64,000 bases of DNA. Origin: Aquimarina algicola. Lineage in GTDB: Bacteria; Bacteroidota; Bacteroidia; Flavobacteriales; Flavobacteriaceae. Below are positions 16,917-25,594 of the stretch, one piece after another; positions within the stretch are counted from its first letter, which is position 1; each line of letters begins with the position of its first letter. The stretch covers positions 124,450-188,449 of the forward strand of contig NZ_VFWZ01000004.1 in the NCBI RefSeq assembly GCF_006443095.1, read 5' to 3'. The notes beneath the pieces are model-generated. The model did no database searches, had not been told where the DNA came from, and saw only the letters and a program-made list of their open reading frames with translations. Position numbers and translations under genes: made by a program.

Positions 16917-17777
16917 ATGAAAACATCATTGTTAGTCGTATTCATATCGCTATCTTTAGGAAGTTTATATGCACAAAAAGAAAAAGTAAAAGGGAACAAA
17001 ATTGTAAGCACAGAGCAGTTAGATGTAGATGCATTTCACTCTATAGAAATATATGACAATTTTGAAATCACCTTGGATGAAAGTAGTGATCCTGAATTAA
17101 AAATTGAAGCAGATAGTAACCTACAAGAAATGATTATCGCAGAAGTACAGGATAGTATACTTACTATTAAGTCGAGTAAAGATTTAAGAAGAGCAAAAGC
17201 CTTAAATTTGGATATTGCATATGCTTCAGAACTGAAAAAAATTACTATCTATGATAAGGTAAATGCTAAATCATTGTCTCCCATTAATTCTGCAAATTTA
17301 CACGTTGAAATTAATGATAATGCAGAAGTCTTTTTTACGATAGACGCTGGTAAAGTGAGGTATTCAAGTAATGGAAAAGCATCAGGAGAACTTCATGTAA
17401 CTGCAGTCGAAGCTATTTATCAGATTAATGATAATTCTGAATTAAAAGGAATCGTCTCTTCCGATAGTCTTAATGTAGATTTATATCAAAAAGCATCTGC
17501 CAAACTTGAAGGTGAGGTAAAATCAACATTGGTTAGAGCTGATAATGATACCGATTTTTACGGTGATAAATTAATAAGTAATAAAATGTCTATAGTTTCT
17601 GAAGCAAATAGTGATTGTTTTATTCATGTTAGTGTAGATGTAAGCATAGATGCAAAAGATAAAGCAGAAATTTATATTCTAGGAGATCCAAAAATCAGTA
17701 TAGATGGTTTTGCCAATGAGGCTACTTTGTACAAGAAAAATATCGATTATACGCCCAGTAAATTAAGATTTAATTGA
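16917..17777 (+). CDS. Secreted GIN-like (DUF2807) beta-helix protein
   Basis: A 286-residue protein with a signal peptide (MKTSLLVVFISLSLGSLYAQ). The mature region starts FHSIEIYDNFEITLDESSD, a DUF2807 opening, and continues with regular short strands and turns (INDNAEVFF; SNGKASGELHV; DNDTDFYGDK) that fit a beta-helix. It is a divergent relative of the preceding GIN lipoprotein but is transcribed from its own start after a terminator. Function unknown; it is probably periplasmic or surface-exposed. It is convergent with trxB across a strong bidirectional hairpin. Confidence 0.75.
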   Translation: MKTSLLVVFISLSLGSLYAQKEKVKGNKIVSTEQLDVDAFHSIEIYDNFEITLDESSDPELKIEADSNLQEMIIAEVQDSILTIKSSKDLRRAKALNLDIAYASELKKITIYDKVNAKSLSPINSANLHVEINDNAEVFFTIDAGKVRYSSNGKASGELHVTAVEAIYQINDNSELKGIVSSDSLNVDLYQKASAKLEGEVKSTLVRADNDTDFYGDKLISNKMSIVSEANSDCFIHVSVDVSIDAKDKAEIYILGDPKISIDGFANEATLYKKNIDYTPSKLRFN

Positions 17778-17790
17778 TTTATCAAAATAG

Positions 17791-17816
17791 AAAAATCCCG
17801 CTGTAGCGGGATTTTT
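17791..17816. terminator. Bidirectional terminator before trxB
   Basis: Perfect 12-bp arms (AAAAATCCCGCT and its complement, 17791-17802/17805-17816) with a GT centre. Poly-A on one side and poly-T on the other serve the convergent GIN-like gene and trxB. Confidence 0.92.
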
Positions 17817-17844
17817 ACAATAATACATATTTCTCTTTTTCAAG

Positions 17845-18813
17845 CTAAGCAGAAATTTCTTCACTAGTCTCTATAGTAGCTAAGTAACGTTCTGCATCTA
17901 ATGCTGCCATACATCCTGTTCCGGCTGCTGTAATAGCCTGTCTATATTCTTTATCCTGAACATCTCCCGAAGCAAAAACCCCAGGTATATTTGTTTTTGT
18001 AGATTTTCCTTCAGTAATAATATATCCGGTCTCATCCATAGTAATCTGACCTTTGAAAATTTCAGTATTAGGTTTATGCCCTATTGCTATAAACAATCCT
18101 GTGATAGAAATATCTTCTTTTTCACCTGTTTGATTATTAACCATTCGTAAACCTTCTACTACTTGATCTCCTAGTACCTCGTCAACTTCGGTATTATATT
18201 TTACAGTCAGATTTGGAGTATTGTTTACTCTATGTTGCATCGCTTTTGAAGCTCTCATATAATCTTTACGAACCAGCATTGTTACACTAGAACAAATATT
18301 AGCTAAATATGTAGCTTCTTCGGCTGCAGTATCCCCCGCTCCTACTATGGCAACGTCTTGTCCTTTGTAAAAGAATCCATCACAAACAGCACACGCTGAA
18401 ACTCCACCACCTCTTAATCTTTGCTCACTTGGTAATCCTAAATATTTTGCTGTAGCACCTGTAGAAATGATTACGGTTTCTGCTTCTATTTCTTTAGCGT
18501 TATCAACAGTAACTTTATGAATTCCTCCTGCTTCTGTACTAAACTTTACTGCGGTAACCATACCAATACGTACTTCTGTACCAAATCGTTCTGCTTGCTG
18601 TTGCAACTGCACCATCATTGTTGGTCCATCTATTCCTTCTGGATATCCCGGGAAATTATCAACTTCTGTTGTTGTTGTTAACTGCCCTCCGGGTTCCATA
18701 CCTGTATACATAACAGGTTTAAGATCAGCTCTAGAAGCGTATATAGCAGCAGTATATCCTGCTGGACCAGAACCTACAATAAGGCATTTTATTCTTTCTA
18801 TAGTATCAGACAT
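17845..18813 (-). CDS. trxB: Thioredoxin-disulfide reductase
   Basis: A 322-residue flavoprotein. The FAD-binding motif GSGPAG is at residues 15-20 and the redox-active CAVC at 141-144. The NADPH-binding motif GAGDTA follows. The C-terminal FAD contact is ASGDVQDKEYRQAITAAGTG. It transfers electrons from NADPH to thioredoxin in the cytosol and thereby supports peroxiredoxins and ribonucleotide reductase. Length and motif order are exactly those of low-molecular-weight TrxB. It is divergent from a TRIC-type channel gene. Proximity to oxyR is suggestive but no OxyR site was identified. Confidence 0.97.
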   Translation of the reverse strand: MSDTIERIKCLIVGSGPAGYTAAIYASRADLKPVMYTGMEPGGQLTTTTEVDNFPGYPEGIDGPTMMVQLQQQAERFGTEVRIGMVTAVKFSTEAGGIHKVTVDNAKEIEAETVIISTGATAKYLGLPSEQRLRGGGVSACAVCDGFFYKGQDVAIVGAGDTAAEEATYLANICSSVTMLVRKDYMRASKAMQHRVNNTPNLTVKYNTEVDEVLGDQVVEGLRMVNNQTGEKEDISITGLFIAIGHKPNTEIFKGQITMDETGYIITEGKSTKTNIPGVFASGDVQDKEYRQAITAAGTGCMAALDAERYLATIETSEEISA

Positions 18814-18984
18814 ATTCTTTATCGTTTTATATAGTGTAAAAGTAGCAATTTGATCATAAACCTTACATTAAAGTTATTAAGAATTGTTATCAAATCATAA
18901 ATTCATACTATACTATTTTTAGAGCTAAAATTATATTCAATCTAGTAATACTATTACATTTACAAAAAAAATAAAAATACCTAC

Positions 18985-19602
18985 ATGACTTTTTTTGATG
19001 TCTTAGATATTTTAGGAACTACAGCATTTGCGATATCCGGTGCATTGAGTGCCATGAACCGTAAGTTAGATCTTTTTGGTATCTTTATTATTGCTTTTGT
19101 TACTGCCATAGGGGGCGGGACAATGAGAGATGTACTAGTCGGTAATACTCCCGTTTCCTGGATGCAGAATACCACAAACATATATTTGATCGGTAGTATT
19201 ACCATCTTGTCTATCATGTTTAGAGACAAGTTGGATTATCTCAAAAAATCGCTATTCTTGTTTGATACTATAGGGCTAGGTATTTTTACAATTATAGGAG
19301 TCGAAACAGGTATCAATGCAGGGCTTCAACCAATAATCTCTATCGCATTAGGAGCAATGACAGGCTGTTTTGGTGGTGTAATACGTGATATTTTATGTAA
19401 TGAAATTCCTGTAATTTTTAGAAAAGAAATATATGCAACAGCTTCTATTGCTGGAGGTATTTGTTTTATGGTATTGTATTCTTTTATGATTAATCCCGAA
19501 TACATTTATATCATCACTACATTGTTGATCATTCTGATCAGACTAGTAGTTGTTCGATACAAAGTATCATTACCAATATTTACACTCAAAAAAAGTAGGT
19601 AA
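18985..19602 (+). CDS. Trimeric intracellular cation (TRIC/UPF0126) channel family protein
   Basis: A 205-residue inner-membrane protein with seven hydrophobic helices in two homologous halves. Each half carries the glycine-rich TRIC signature: AIGGGTMRDVLVGNTPVSW (about residues 46-64) and GCFGGVIRDILCNEIPVIF (about 130-150). The family (YicG/YadS in E. coli) forms homotrimeric cation or metabolite channels. The natural substrate in bacteria is uncertain. It is a single-gene unit facing away from trxB. A hairpin terminator follows 70 bp downstream. Confidence 0.92.
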   Translation: MTFFDVLDILGTTAFAISGALSAMNRKLDLFGIFIIAFVTAIGGGTMRDVLVGNTPVSWMQNTTNIYLIGSITILSIMFRDKLDYLKKSLFLFDTIGLGIFTIIGVETGINAGLQPIISIALGAMTGCFGGVIRDILCNEIPVIFRKEIYATASIAGGICFMVLYSFMINPEYIYIITTLLIILIRLVVVRYKVSLPIFTLKKSR

Positions 19603-19674
19603 TAACAGATTAGATCTTATCAAAATCAATATTTTATAACTTAAATCTTGGTAACTGTATTCACTAAAAAAACA

Positions 19675-19703
19675 AAAAAAGTGCTATTGTATAGCACTTT
19701 TTT
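19675..19703. terminator. Bidirectional terminator
   Basis: Perfect 13-bp arms (19675-19687 and 19691-19703; AAAAAAGTGCTAT and its complement) with a 3-nt loop. It lies between the rightward channel gene and the leftward fasciclin gene. Confidence 0.9.
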
Positions 19704-19722
19704 ATAGATAACTAAATCAAAA

Positions 19723-20244
19723 CTATTTTGGCATAACCACATCACTAATTACATGAATTACACCATTACTAGCCATTACATCAGTTTTTACAATCTCACT
19801 ATAGTTCCCATTTTGATCTTTTAACCAAATCTTACCATCCTTTTGTAATGCTTCAACTTTGGAACCATTAAGAGTAGTTAATTCTACTTTTCCATTCCCT
19901 TTTTTTAGAGCTCCTGCAACATCTTTTGCAGAAAGTTTTCCACTAATTACATGATACGTAAGTATCCTTGATAGTTTCTCCTTATTAGCAGGTTCTAGCA
20001 AAGAATTTAATGTTTTTGCATCTATTTTAGCAAAAGCATCATTAGTAGGAGCAAAAACAGTAAAGGGTCCATCTCCTTTCAGCGCTTTTACCAGATCAGC
20101 AGCTTTTACTGCAGTTACCAAAGTAGAAAAATCATCTACGGATGCAGCTACATCCACAATATCTTTGTTCGCTTTTTGTGCAGATATTGCTTGTGATAAA
20201 AGAAATAAGAAAAGAGTTGAGGCAATAAAAATTAATTTTTTCAT
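19723..20244 (-). CDS. Fasciclin (FAS1) domain-containing secreted protein
   Basis: A 173-residue protein. A signal peptide (residues 1-22, ending ISAQ) is followed by one FAS1 domain. The domain starts at DIVDVAASVDDFSTLVTAV and includes the H1 box DGPFTVFAPTNDAFAKI, the middle YHVISGKLSAKDV, and the H2 box NGVIHVISDVVMP at the end. FAS1 domains mediate adhesion or protein/ligand contacts outside the cell. It is divergent from a SigK-like sigma factor and its RskA-type anti-sigma factor. That neighbourhood is common for bacterial FAS1 genes, so it may be a target of the sigma factor. Confidence 0.93.
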   Translation of the reverse strand: MKKLIFIASTLFLFLLSQAISAQKANKDIVDVAASVDDFSTLVTAVKAADLVKALKGDGPFTVFAPTNDAFAKIDAKTLNSLLEPANKEKLSRILTYHVISGKLSAKDVAGALKKGNGKVELTTLNGSKVEALQKDGKIWLKDQNGNYSEIVKTDVMASNGVIHVISDVVMPK

Positions 20245-20341
20245 GATTTTAAATTTTTAAATTTTAAACTTTTTTGTGCGCGCTTTTACATCTATATACA
20301 CAAGATTGTTTCTTTTGGATGAGGTAGGTTTATTTTTTTCT

Positions 20342-20349
20342 TAAATTTG
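20342..20349 (+). promoter_or_regulatory. Candidate promoter of the sigma/anti-sigma operon
   Basis: TAAATTTG matches TAnnTTTG, 16 bp before the sigma-factor ATG, so the leader would be extremely short. TTTG at 20314-20317 is 24 bp upstream, slightly too far for a standard -33. Confidence 0.4.
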
Positions 20350-20365
20350 AATAATCTCACGATGT

Positions 20366-20926
20366 ATGCAAGATGATTTAGGGCTTATAAAAAGATTACA
20401 AAAACAGGATAGTACAGCATTATCAGAATTGTATGATAAATACTCTGGTGCTTTGTATGGTATTATTCTACGTATTTGTAAAAATGAGACTATTGCACAA
20501 GATCTTTTACAAGAAACATTTTTAAAAATCTGGCAAAAGTCTACTACTTATGATCCCAAAAAAGGCAAGTTTTTTACCTGGTCGTATAGAATTGCAAAAA
20601 ATATGGCACTCAATGCAATGAGAAATCCAAATACGCTCATCCAAAATCAGGATTTAAGTGTATATAATAATAAAACAGCCCTTGACGCTGAAACAGATGT
20701 GTTACAGTTAAATGGTTCTTTAAAAAAATTAGACCCTCATCATCAAAAGGCAATAGAACTTGTTTATTTTAATGGGCTTACACATAGAGAAGCGCACGAA
20801 GAAATGGATGTTCCTTTAGGCACTTTTAAGTCTTACATAAGACAAGCCTTAAAAAAATTGAGAGAAACCTACCAAAAAGAGTTTATTATATTGTGGATTA
20901 TTATAGAAATAACAATGTATGGATAG
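20366..20926 (+). CDS. ECF RNA polymerase sigma factor (SigK/RpoE-like)
   Basis: A 186-residue sigma-70 family protein with region 2 (residues about 20-90: LYDKYSGALYGIILRIC, DLLQETFLKIWQK, FFTWSYRIAKNMALNAMR). Region 4 is at about 120-170 (HHQKAIELVYFNGLTHREAH, LGTFKSYIRQALKKLRE). There is no region 1 or 3, as in ECF factors. Its stop overlaps the start of the downstream gene by 8 bp, and that gene encodes an RskA-type anti-sigma factor, so the pair is translationally coupled. It probably responds to an envelope signal and activates the fasciclin gene upstream (inferred). Confidence 0.93.
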   Translation: MQDDLGLIKRLQKQDSTALSELYDKYSGALYGIILRICKNETIAQDLLQETFLKIWQKSTTYDPKKGKFFTWSYRIAKNMALNAMRNPNTLIQNQDLSVYNNKTALDAETDVLQLNGSLKKLDPHHQKAIELVYFNGLTHREAHEEMDVPLGTFKSYIRQALKKLRETYQKEFIILWIIIEITMYG

Positions 20927-21692
20927 AAATTCTATAAAACATACAGGAATACTTGAACAATATCTATTGGGAGAACTATCAAAAGATCAACAATTAGAGA
21001 TCGAAAAAATATTGATAGAAGACAATGAATTGCGTGAATATTATAATGACATCGAAAGAAATTTTGAAAAAATAGCTTTTGAAAATGCAATTACTCCTCC
21101 TGATACTGTTAAAACTAGATTACTAAATAAAATAGATAGAACTGATAAACAGGTTATTCCTATACAAAAAAGTAATACATCTTCTGTACTTTTGGCAGTA
21201 GCTGCAAGTATATCTATATTTTTTATGATTAGTTCAGGTTGGTTATATACGCAATGGCAGGACTCAAAAAATAGTATGACTATTATAGAAAAAGAAACTC
21301 AAAATCTTAATGAACGTATTGTAACACTAGAGAAGAATCTAAACGAAACTAATAAATGGTATAATGCAATAAATAATCCTAACACAGTTAAATTAATACT
21401 AAAAGGAAATCAGATTTCTCCTTCTTCTAGAGCAATTACGTACGTAAATCACGAAGAAAAAACTGTAATTTTAAATCCAAAAAGTCTTACAAAAATAGAT
21501 GATGATCAAACATACCAAATGTGGGCAGATGTTGATGGAGAAATGATTAATATGGGAATTATTTCTTCTGACAATAAAATGATCGCTATGAAGTATATTG
21601 ACAATGCTACATCCATTAATATTACTATAGAACCCAAAGGAGGTAGTGATCATCCTACGGTAGAAAAGTTAATCGCAAATGTATTGTTGTAG
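20919..21692 (+). CDS. RskA-type membrane anti-sigma factor
   Basis: A 257-residue protein with a cytosolic N-terminus (EQYLLGELSKDQQLEIEKIL, the sigma-binding helix region, residues about 12-75). One transmembrane helix lies near residues 88-107 (SVLLAVAASISIFFMISSG). A periplasmic coiled segment (about 115-145) follows. The C-terminal RskA domain shows ITYVNHEEKTVILNPKSLTK and YQMWADVDGEMINMGIIS. It should sequester the ECF sigma factor until an envelope signal triggers release. It overlaps the sigma gene by 8 bp. Confidence 0.92.
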   Translation: MDRNSIKHTGILEQYLLGELSKDQQLEIEKILIEDNELREYYNDIERNFEKIAFENAITPPDTVKTRLLNKIDRTDKQVIPIQKSNTSSVLLAVAASISIFFMISSGWLYTQWQDSKNSMTIIEKETQNLNERIVTLEKNLNETNKWYNAINNPNTVKLILKGNQISPSSRAITYVNHEEKTVILNPKSLTKIDDDQTYQMWADVDGEMINMGIISSDNKMIAMKYIDNATSINITIEPKGGSDHPTVEKLIANVLL

Positions 21693-21748
21693 CTAATAAC
21701 AGCTTACTTATGATACACCTCCAAATTAATTGACTTTTTTAATGAATA

Positions 21749-22465
21749 CTACAGCGCTTTTTCTATAGATGATTCTATACGTTTACCTATGTCTGGAAAA
21801 CCACCTACAATATAATCGACATACTTTCCTTCTTTATCTATAATAATATTAGTAGGGAAACCATTAGTAAATTTGTCTACGACATTTCTATCCCCAGCAA
21901 CAGTAGGATATTTAAAGTCATGTTTTTCAATAAAAGGAATTACTTTCTCTTTTGGATCAAACGTAACGGATACAAAGATGATATCTTTGTTATTTTTATA
22001 CTGTTCATAAACTTCGTTTAATTCAGGAATTTCCTTTACACAAGGTTTACAGGCAATAAACCAAAAATTTAATACCACTACTTTATCCTTTATCGTATTA
22101 GAAGATATGATATTACCATCAATATCTTTCATTTCAAAATTGGGAACTTTTGTACCTATCATCTTAGATTCTCCCATTAATGACATTATATCAGAAAGTT
22201 GTTTCTCTTTCTCTTCTGGAGTAAGTCTACGCAATTGTATATAGTCTACTTTTCCGTCAGTAGTCATTTTTGGATCAACAGTCCAATCGTTGGTACTCAT
22301 TAATTCCATAAATGTTTTCATCTCGATTCGTTTTCCAGACTCATCTTTGATAATCGTATTCTCATTAATAAAAGCGGCATCTTTTGGAGCATCTGGTAAT
22401 TGTGATTTAACTTGTGAAACTGTAAAAAAAGAAGCAACTACTAATAATACATACAATGGTTTCAT
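21749..22465 (-). CDS. TlpA-like periplasmic thioredoxin-fold protein
   Basis: A 238-residue exported protein (signal residues 1-21). A roughly 75-residue region precedes a thioredoxin-like domain. The active site is FWFIACKPC with Cys139 and Cys142, a CxxC typical of TlpA/ResA-type reductases. The cis-Pro motif is in GFPTNIIID. It should reduce disulfides or metal-ligand cysteines in the periplasm. It is divergent from a small cysteine-motif protein and the copper-receptor locus, with an FNR-like box in between, so a role in keeping metal-binding cysteines reduced is plausible but inferred. Confidence 0.87.
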   Translation of the reverse strand: MKPLYVLLVVASFFTVSQVKSQLPDAPKDAAFINENTIIKDESGKRIEMKTFMELMSTNDWTVDPKMTTDGKVDYIQLRRLTPEEKEKQLSDIMSLMGESKMIGTKVPNFEMKDIDGNIISSNTIKDKVVVLNFWFIACKPCVKEIPELNEVYEQYKNNKDIIFVSVTFDPKEKVIPFIEKHDFKYPTVAGDRNVVDKFTNGFPTNIIIDKEGKYVDYIVGGFPDIGKRIESSIEKAL

Positions 22466-22558
22466 TATGATATGATTTATGAATGAATAGTATTATAAAA
22501 ACGGCACAAAAATTATATTGTGACAGCATATCGTATTATATAAATACTTCAAAAAAAA

Positions 22559-22570
22559 TGATATTTATCA
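22559..22570. promoter_or_regulatory. FNR/CRP-like box TGAT-ATTT-ATCA
   Basis: Perfect inverted repeat TGAT-N4-ATCA, the core of FNR/CRP-family sites, between the TlpA-like gene and the copper-locus small protein. It is about 100 bp from both start codons, so either promoter might be controlled. The same core occurs in the nap promoter at 48296-48307. Confidence 0.5.
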
Positions 22571-22668
22571 TATAAAAAGTAAAAATTGTGTGATAAACTT
22601 GTCAACCTATAAAACGAATAAGTATAATATCTATATACCAGCAGTATTTGTTTGAAACTATTTTTTAG

Positions 22669-23046
22669 ATGAGAATCTTTTTCTCAATATTACTTTTTAT
22701 ATCCTTTGCAATAAGACCTACAATAGAACTAAGTCTTATTACATATTATCAACTCAATATCAAGACTATAGTAGACAAATATTGTGTTAATAAAAAGCGA
22801 CCAAGGTTAAAATGTAATGGAAAGTGTTACTTGATGAATAAGATGAAAACCTCAACTCCATCTTCGCAAAAAAAAACAAGTACTCATGTGATATCAGAAG
22901 TTTTCATTCCTCTCTATTTTCAAGAGTATCAAATTATGATAGAAAAGATATTTTATGATTCGGAAGTTAAACACAATTGGAAATCACCACATTCAAAATA
23001 TTTAGAAATAGAAATTCCTATTGATCACCCACCCAAAATAGTGTAG
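22669..23046 (+). CDS. Small CX9CX3C protein of the copper locus, copy 1
   Basis: A 125-residue protein with an N-terminal hydrophobic helix (MRIFFSILLFISFAIRPTIEL). The motif CVNKKRPRLKCNGKCYLM contains three cysteines as CX9CX3C. The C-terminus is IDHPPKIV. I know of similar unnamed proteins next to TonB-dependent copper receptors in Bacteroidota, but no formal family name. The NGKC loop and His/Pro-rich end could bind metal. It is 160 bp upstream of an OprC-like receptor and 70% or more similar by eye in the N-terminal half to the second copy at 25595. Localisation is probably periplasmic and membrane-tethered. Confidence 0.75.
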   Translation: MRIFFSILLFISFAIRPTIELSLITYYQLNIKTIVDKYCVNKKRPRLKCNGKCYLMNKMKTSTPSSQKKTSTHVISEVFIPLYFQEYQIMIEKIFYDSEVKHNWKSPHSKYLEIEIPIDHPPKIV

Positions 23047-23155
23047 TTACTTCAGAAAATTAATTGTTCATATATGATTAAAAATTGCTTCTAATAGATT
23101 AATATCTAGATAGTGGCATATCTAATATGTATAGACTTTATCTATTTACTTAATG

Positions 23156-23187
23156 TATTGGTATAGATATCTTTCTAATTACCAATA
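23156..23187 (+). other. Stem-loop in the receptor leader
   Basis: Perfect 8-bp arms TATTGGTA / TACCAATA (23156-23163 and 23180-23187) with a 16-nt loop, 21 bp before the copper-receptor start codon. It may be a leader hairpin or a protein-binding site. Confidence 0.35.
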
Positions 23188-23208
23188 ATTAAACTATTTC
23201 TCAAAACA

Positions 23209-25482
23209 ATGAAAATCTATTTAAAAAATAATAAATACTTTTTTGTATTTATTGTATTACTATCAACGTATACGTTGAATGCTCAGCTAAAAAAAACATT
23301 CAAAATCATAGATAACGAATCAAACTTACCAATTTCTCAAGTCACGTTTATATATGGTGAGCAGTCTGGGATCTCAAATAAGAACGGAGAAATCACTTTT
23401 CGTTTTCAAGAAAATACTGTTATGAAGATATCCCATCTTTCGTACGGAACGCAAAAAATTGATTCTGAATTCATCATAAAAACTCTTAAAGATGGAAAAC
23501 TTTATCTGACCAAAAACACGACGGAGCTCCAACCTGCAACCATTATAGCATTACGTTCTAAACAAAATGACAAAGAACTACTTTCTTTACAATATCAAGA
23601 TAAAATGGAACATGATGGAGGCGCTTTACTAAATAATATTCCTGCAATAAGCAGTATAAGAAAAAGCGGAAATTACGGATTTGATCCTGTGATTAGAGGT
23701 TTCAAATACGATCAACTCAATGTAGTGATCAATGGAGTACAGTCTGCAAAAGCTGCATGCCCAAATCGTATGGATACTCCCACAAGCCAAATCCCAGTAA
23801 ATATGGTAGACCGTGTAGAAATTCTCAAAGGTCCATATTCGCTTAGGTACGGATCGGTTATAGGAGGAACTATTAATTTTATCTCTTCTCCTCTCAACAC
23901 ATCTGAAGATTTTTCTACATATGCAAGAGTATCCAGCGGTTTTGAAAGTAATGGTGATATCTCTCGTAATGAAGGCGTATTAGGCTTTAGTCACAAAAAA
24001 TACAGCACGACCTTTTTTGGGTCTTGGTCAGAAGGAAATGATTATGAAGATGGAAATAATATCGACATTCCCTCTGGCTTTAATCGAGGTAGTTTTGGAG
24101 TTGATTTTGGAGTATTAATAACAGATCGACAAGAAATAAAAATATCTGCAACAAGAAATGTAGCTCGCAATGTAGATTTTCCGGCTTTACCAATGGACCT
24201 TCTTGAAGATGATACATGGCTGTTTAATGTAACACATAAAATCAATATTGAAAATAAAAATCTACACCTCTGGAAAACAACAGCATATGGAACTTTTGTA
24301 GATCATCTAATGGGTAATGAAAGAAGAAATCAAAACTCAAGAATGGTCAATGCATCTACCGAAGCCAAAACATATACATATGGAGCACGTACAGAAGGTA
24401 TCTGGAATTTTTCTAACACATCAAAAATATACATCGGAGCCGATATTCGTATTGATAAAGCAGAAGGCACAAGAAAACGAGAGTTCATAGCAGGCCCCAA
24501 TACAGGAAATATCTTTTTTGACAACGCATGGCAAAATAGTAGCATTATAAAAACTGGATTTTTTGCTGAATCACAATGGAAATACAAGCAGTGGAAAATT
24601 ATAGCATCTGGTAGAATAAATGTTAACGATGCTTCTATCGACGAGCCACAAAATGAATTTAGTACAGTATTCAATGATACCAATACGACACAGATCAATC
24701 CAAGCATTAGTCTTGGAGTAGTAAAGAAATTAGGAAATAGCTTTTCTATGGGATTATGGCTAGCTCGTGCACAACGCAGTGGTAGCATCACAGAACGATA
24801 TATTAATTTCTTTCCTGTAGGACTAGATCGTTTTGAAATGTTAGGAAACCCTGATCTCGATCCAGAAATCAATAATCAAATGGACCTCACGTTTGATTAT
24901 AAAACCAAAAATACGGCACTTACATTAAATGTTTATGCATCGTATGTAGATGATTTTATTTCTTCTTTGGTAGACGAATCACTGACACCAAGACTTCCAA
25001 ATAGTCCGGGAGTAAGAAGATACATCAATATTGACAATGCATTATTATCTGGTTTTGAATTAAATTGGCAACAACAGTTTTTACCAGAATTACTGCATCA
25101 ATTTAGTGTCGCATATACGTATGGTGAAGACAAAGAAAGAGATGAAGCCCTACCAGAAATCCCTCCTTTGGACATGAGATATACCATAAAAGGAAATCTT
25201 ATGAATAACAAACTACATCCAGAAATTATGCTTAGACATGTGCTTAAGCAAACACGTATCTCTAATGAATTCGCAGAAGTAGAAACCCCTGCTTTTACCA
25301 CATTGGATATGTCGATTAAATATCGAATTAACCCTACAATTAGTGCCTCTGTTATTGCCCAGAATCTACTAGATGAAGCTTATTTTGAACATCTGAACAG
25401 AGCATTTAGAAGTGATCAGACGCAAAGGATTTTTGCTCCGGGTAGAAATATAATTGTATCAGTGAATCTAGATTTTCTATAG
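23209..25482 (+). CDS. TonB-dependent copper receptor, OprC/NosA-like
   Basis: A 757-residue outer-membrane receptor. It has a signal peptide (ending LNAQ), a carboxypeptidase-regulatory-like N-terminal domain (residues about 28-105), a plug and a 22-strand barrel ending in a Phe/Leu-type strand (ISVNLDFL). The plug contains SAKAACPNRMDTPTSQ. The Cys184-x-x-x-Met188 pattern equals the CxxxM copper site known in Pseudomonas OprC and conserved in NosA. The plug end DRVEILKGPYSLRYGSVIGG is canonical. It should import copper across the outer membrane with TonB. It is flanked by two small cysteine proteins and followed by a Met-rich outer-membrane protein, which supports copper as substrate. Confidence 0.87.
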   Translation: MKIYLKNNKYFFVFIVLLSTYTLNAQLKKTFKIIDNESNLPISQVTFIYGEQSGISNKNGEITFRFQENTVMKISHLSYGTQKIDSEFIIKTLKDGKLYLTKNTTELQPATIIALRSKQNDKELLSLQYQDKMEHDGGALLNNIPAISSIRKSGNYGFDPVIRGFKYDQLNVVINGVQSAKAACPNRMDTPTSQIPVNMVDRVEILKGPYSLRYGSVIGGTINFISSPLNTSEDFSTYARVSSGFESNGDISRNEGVLGFSHKKYSTTFFGSWSEGNDYEDGNNIDIPSGFNRGSFGVDFGVLITDRQEIKISATRNVARNVDFPALPMDLLEDDTWLFNVTHKINIENKNLHLWKTTAYGTFVDHLMGNERRNQNSRMVNASTEAKTYTYGARTEGIWNFSNTSKIYIGADIRIDKAEGTRKREFIAGPNTGNIFFDNAWQNSSIIKTGFFAESQWKYKQWKIIASGRINVNDASIDEPQNEFSTVFNDTNTTQINPSISLGVVKKLGNSFSMGLWLARAQRSGSITERYINFFPVGLDRFEMLGNPDLDPEINNQMDLTFDYKTKNTALTLNVYASYVDDFISSLVDESLTPRLPNSPGVRRYINIDNALLSGFELNWQQQFLPELLHQFSVAYTYGEDKERDEALPEIPPLDMRYTIKGNLMNNKLHPEIMLRHVLKQTRISNEFAEVETPAFTTLDMSIKYRINPTISASVIAQNLLDEAYFEHLNRAFRSDQTQRIFAPGRNIIVSVNLDFL

Positions 25483-25566
25483 AAACAAAACATAAAACAA
25501 TGTATAATATAAAGCTAAATACAATAGATTTTATAGTTCTAAGATTACAGTTAGTATTATAATTCT

Positions 25567-25574
25567 TATTTTTG
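25567..25574 (+). promoter_or_regulatory. Candidate promoter -7 element
   Basis: TATTTTTG matches TAnnTTTG, 20 bp before the ATG of the second CX9CX3C gene, giving a short leader and implying that this gene can be transcribed independently of the receptor. Confidence 0.4.
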
Positions 25575-25594
25575 CAAAAATTTTGGGAACATTT

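Noticed and set aside
25583..25594. TTG start four codons before the second CX9CX3C gene
   Set aside because: The ATG at 25595 aligns exactly with the first copy's start.
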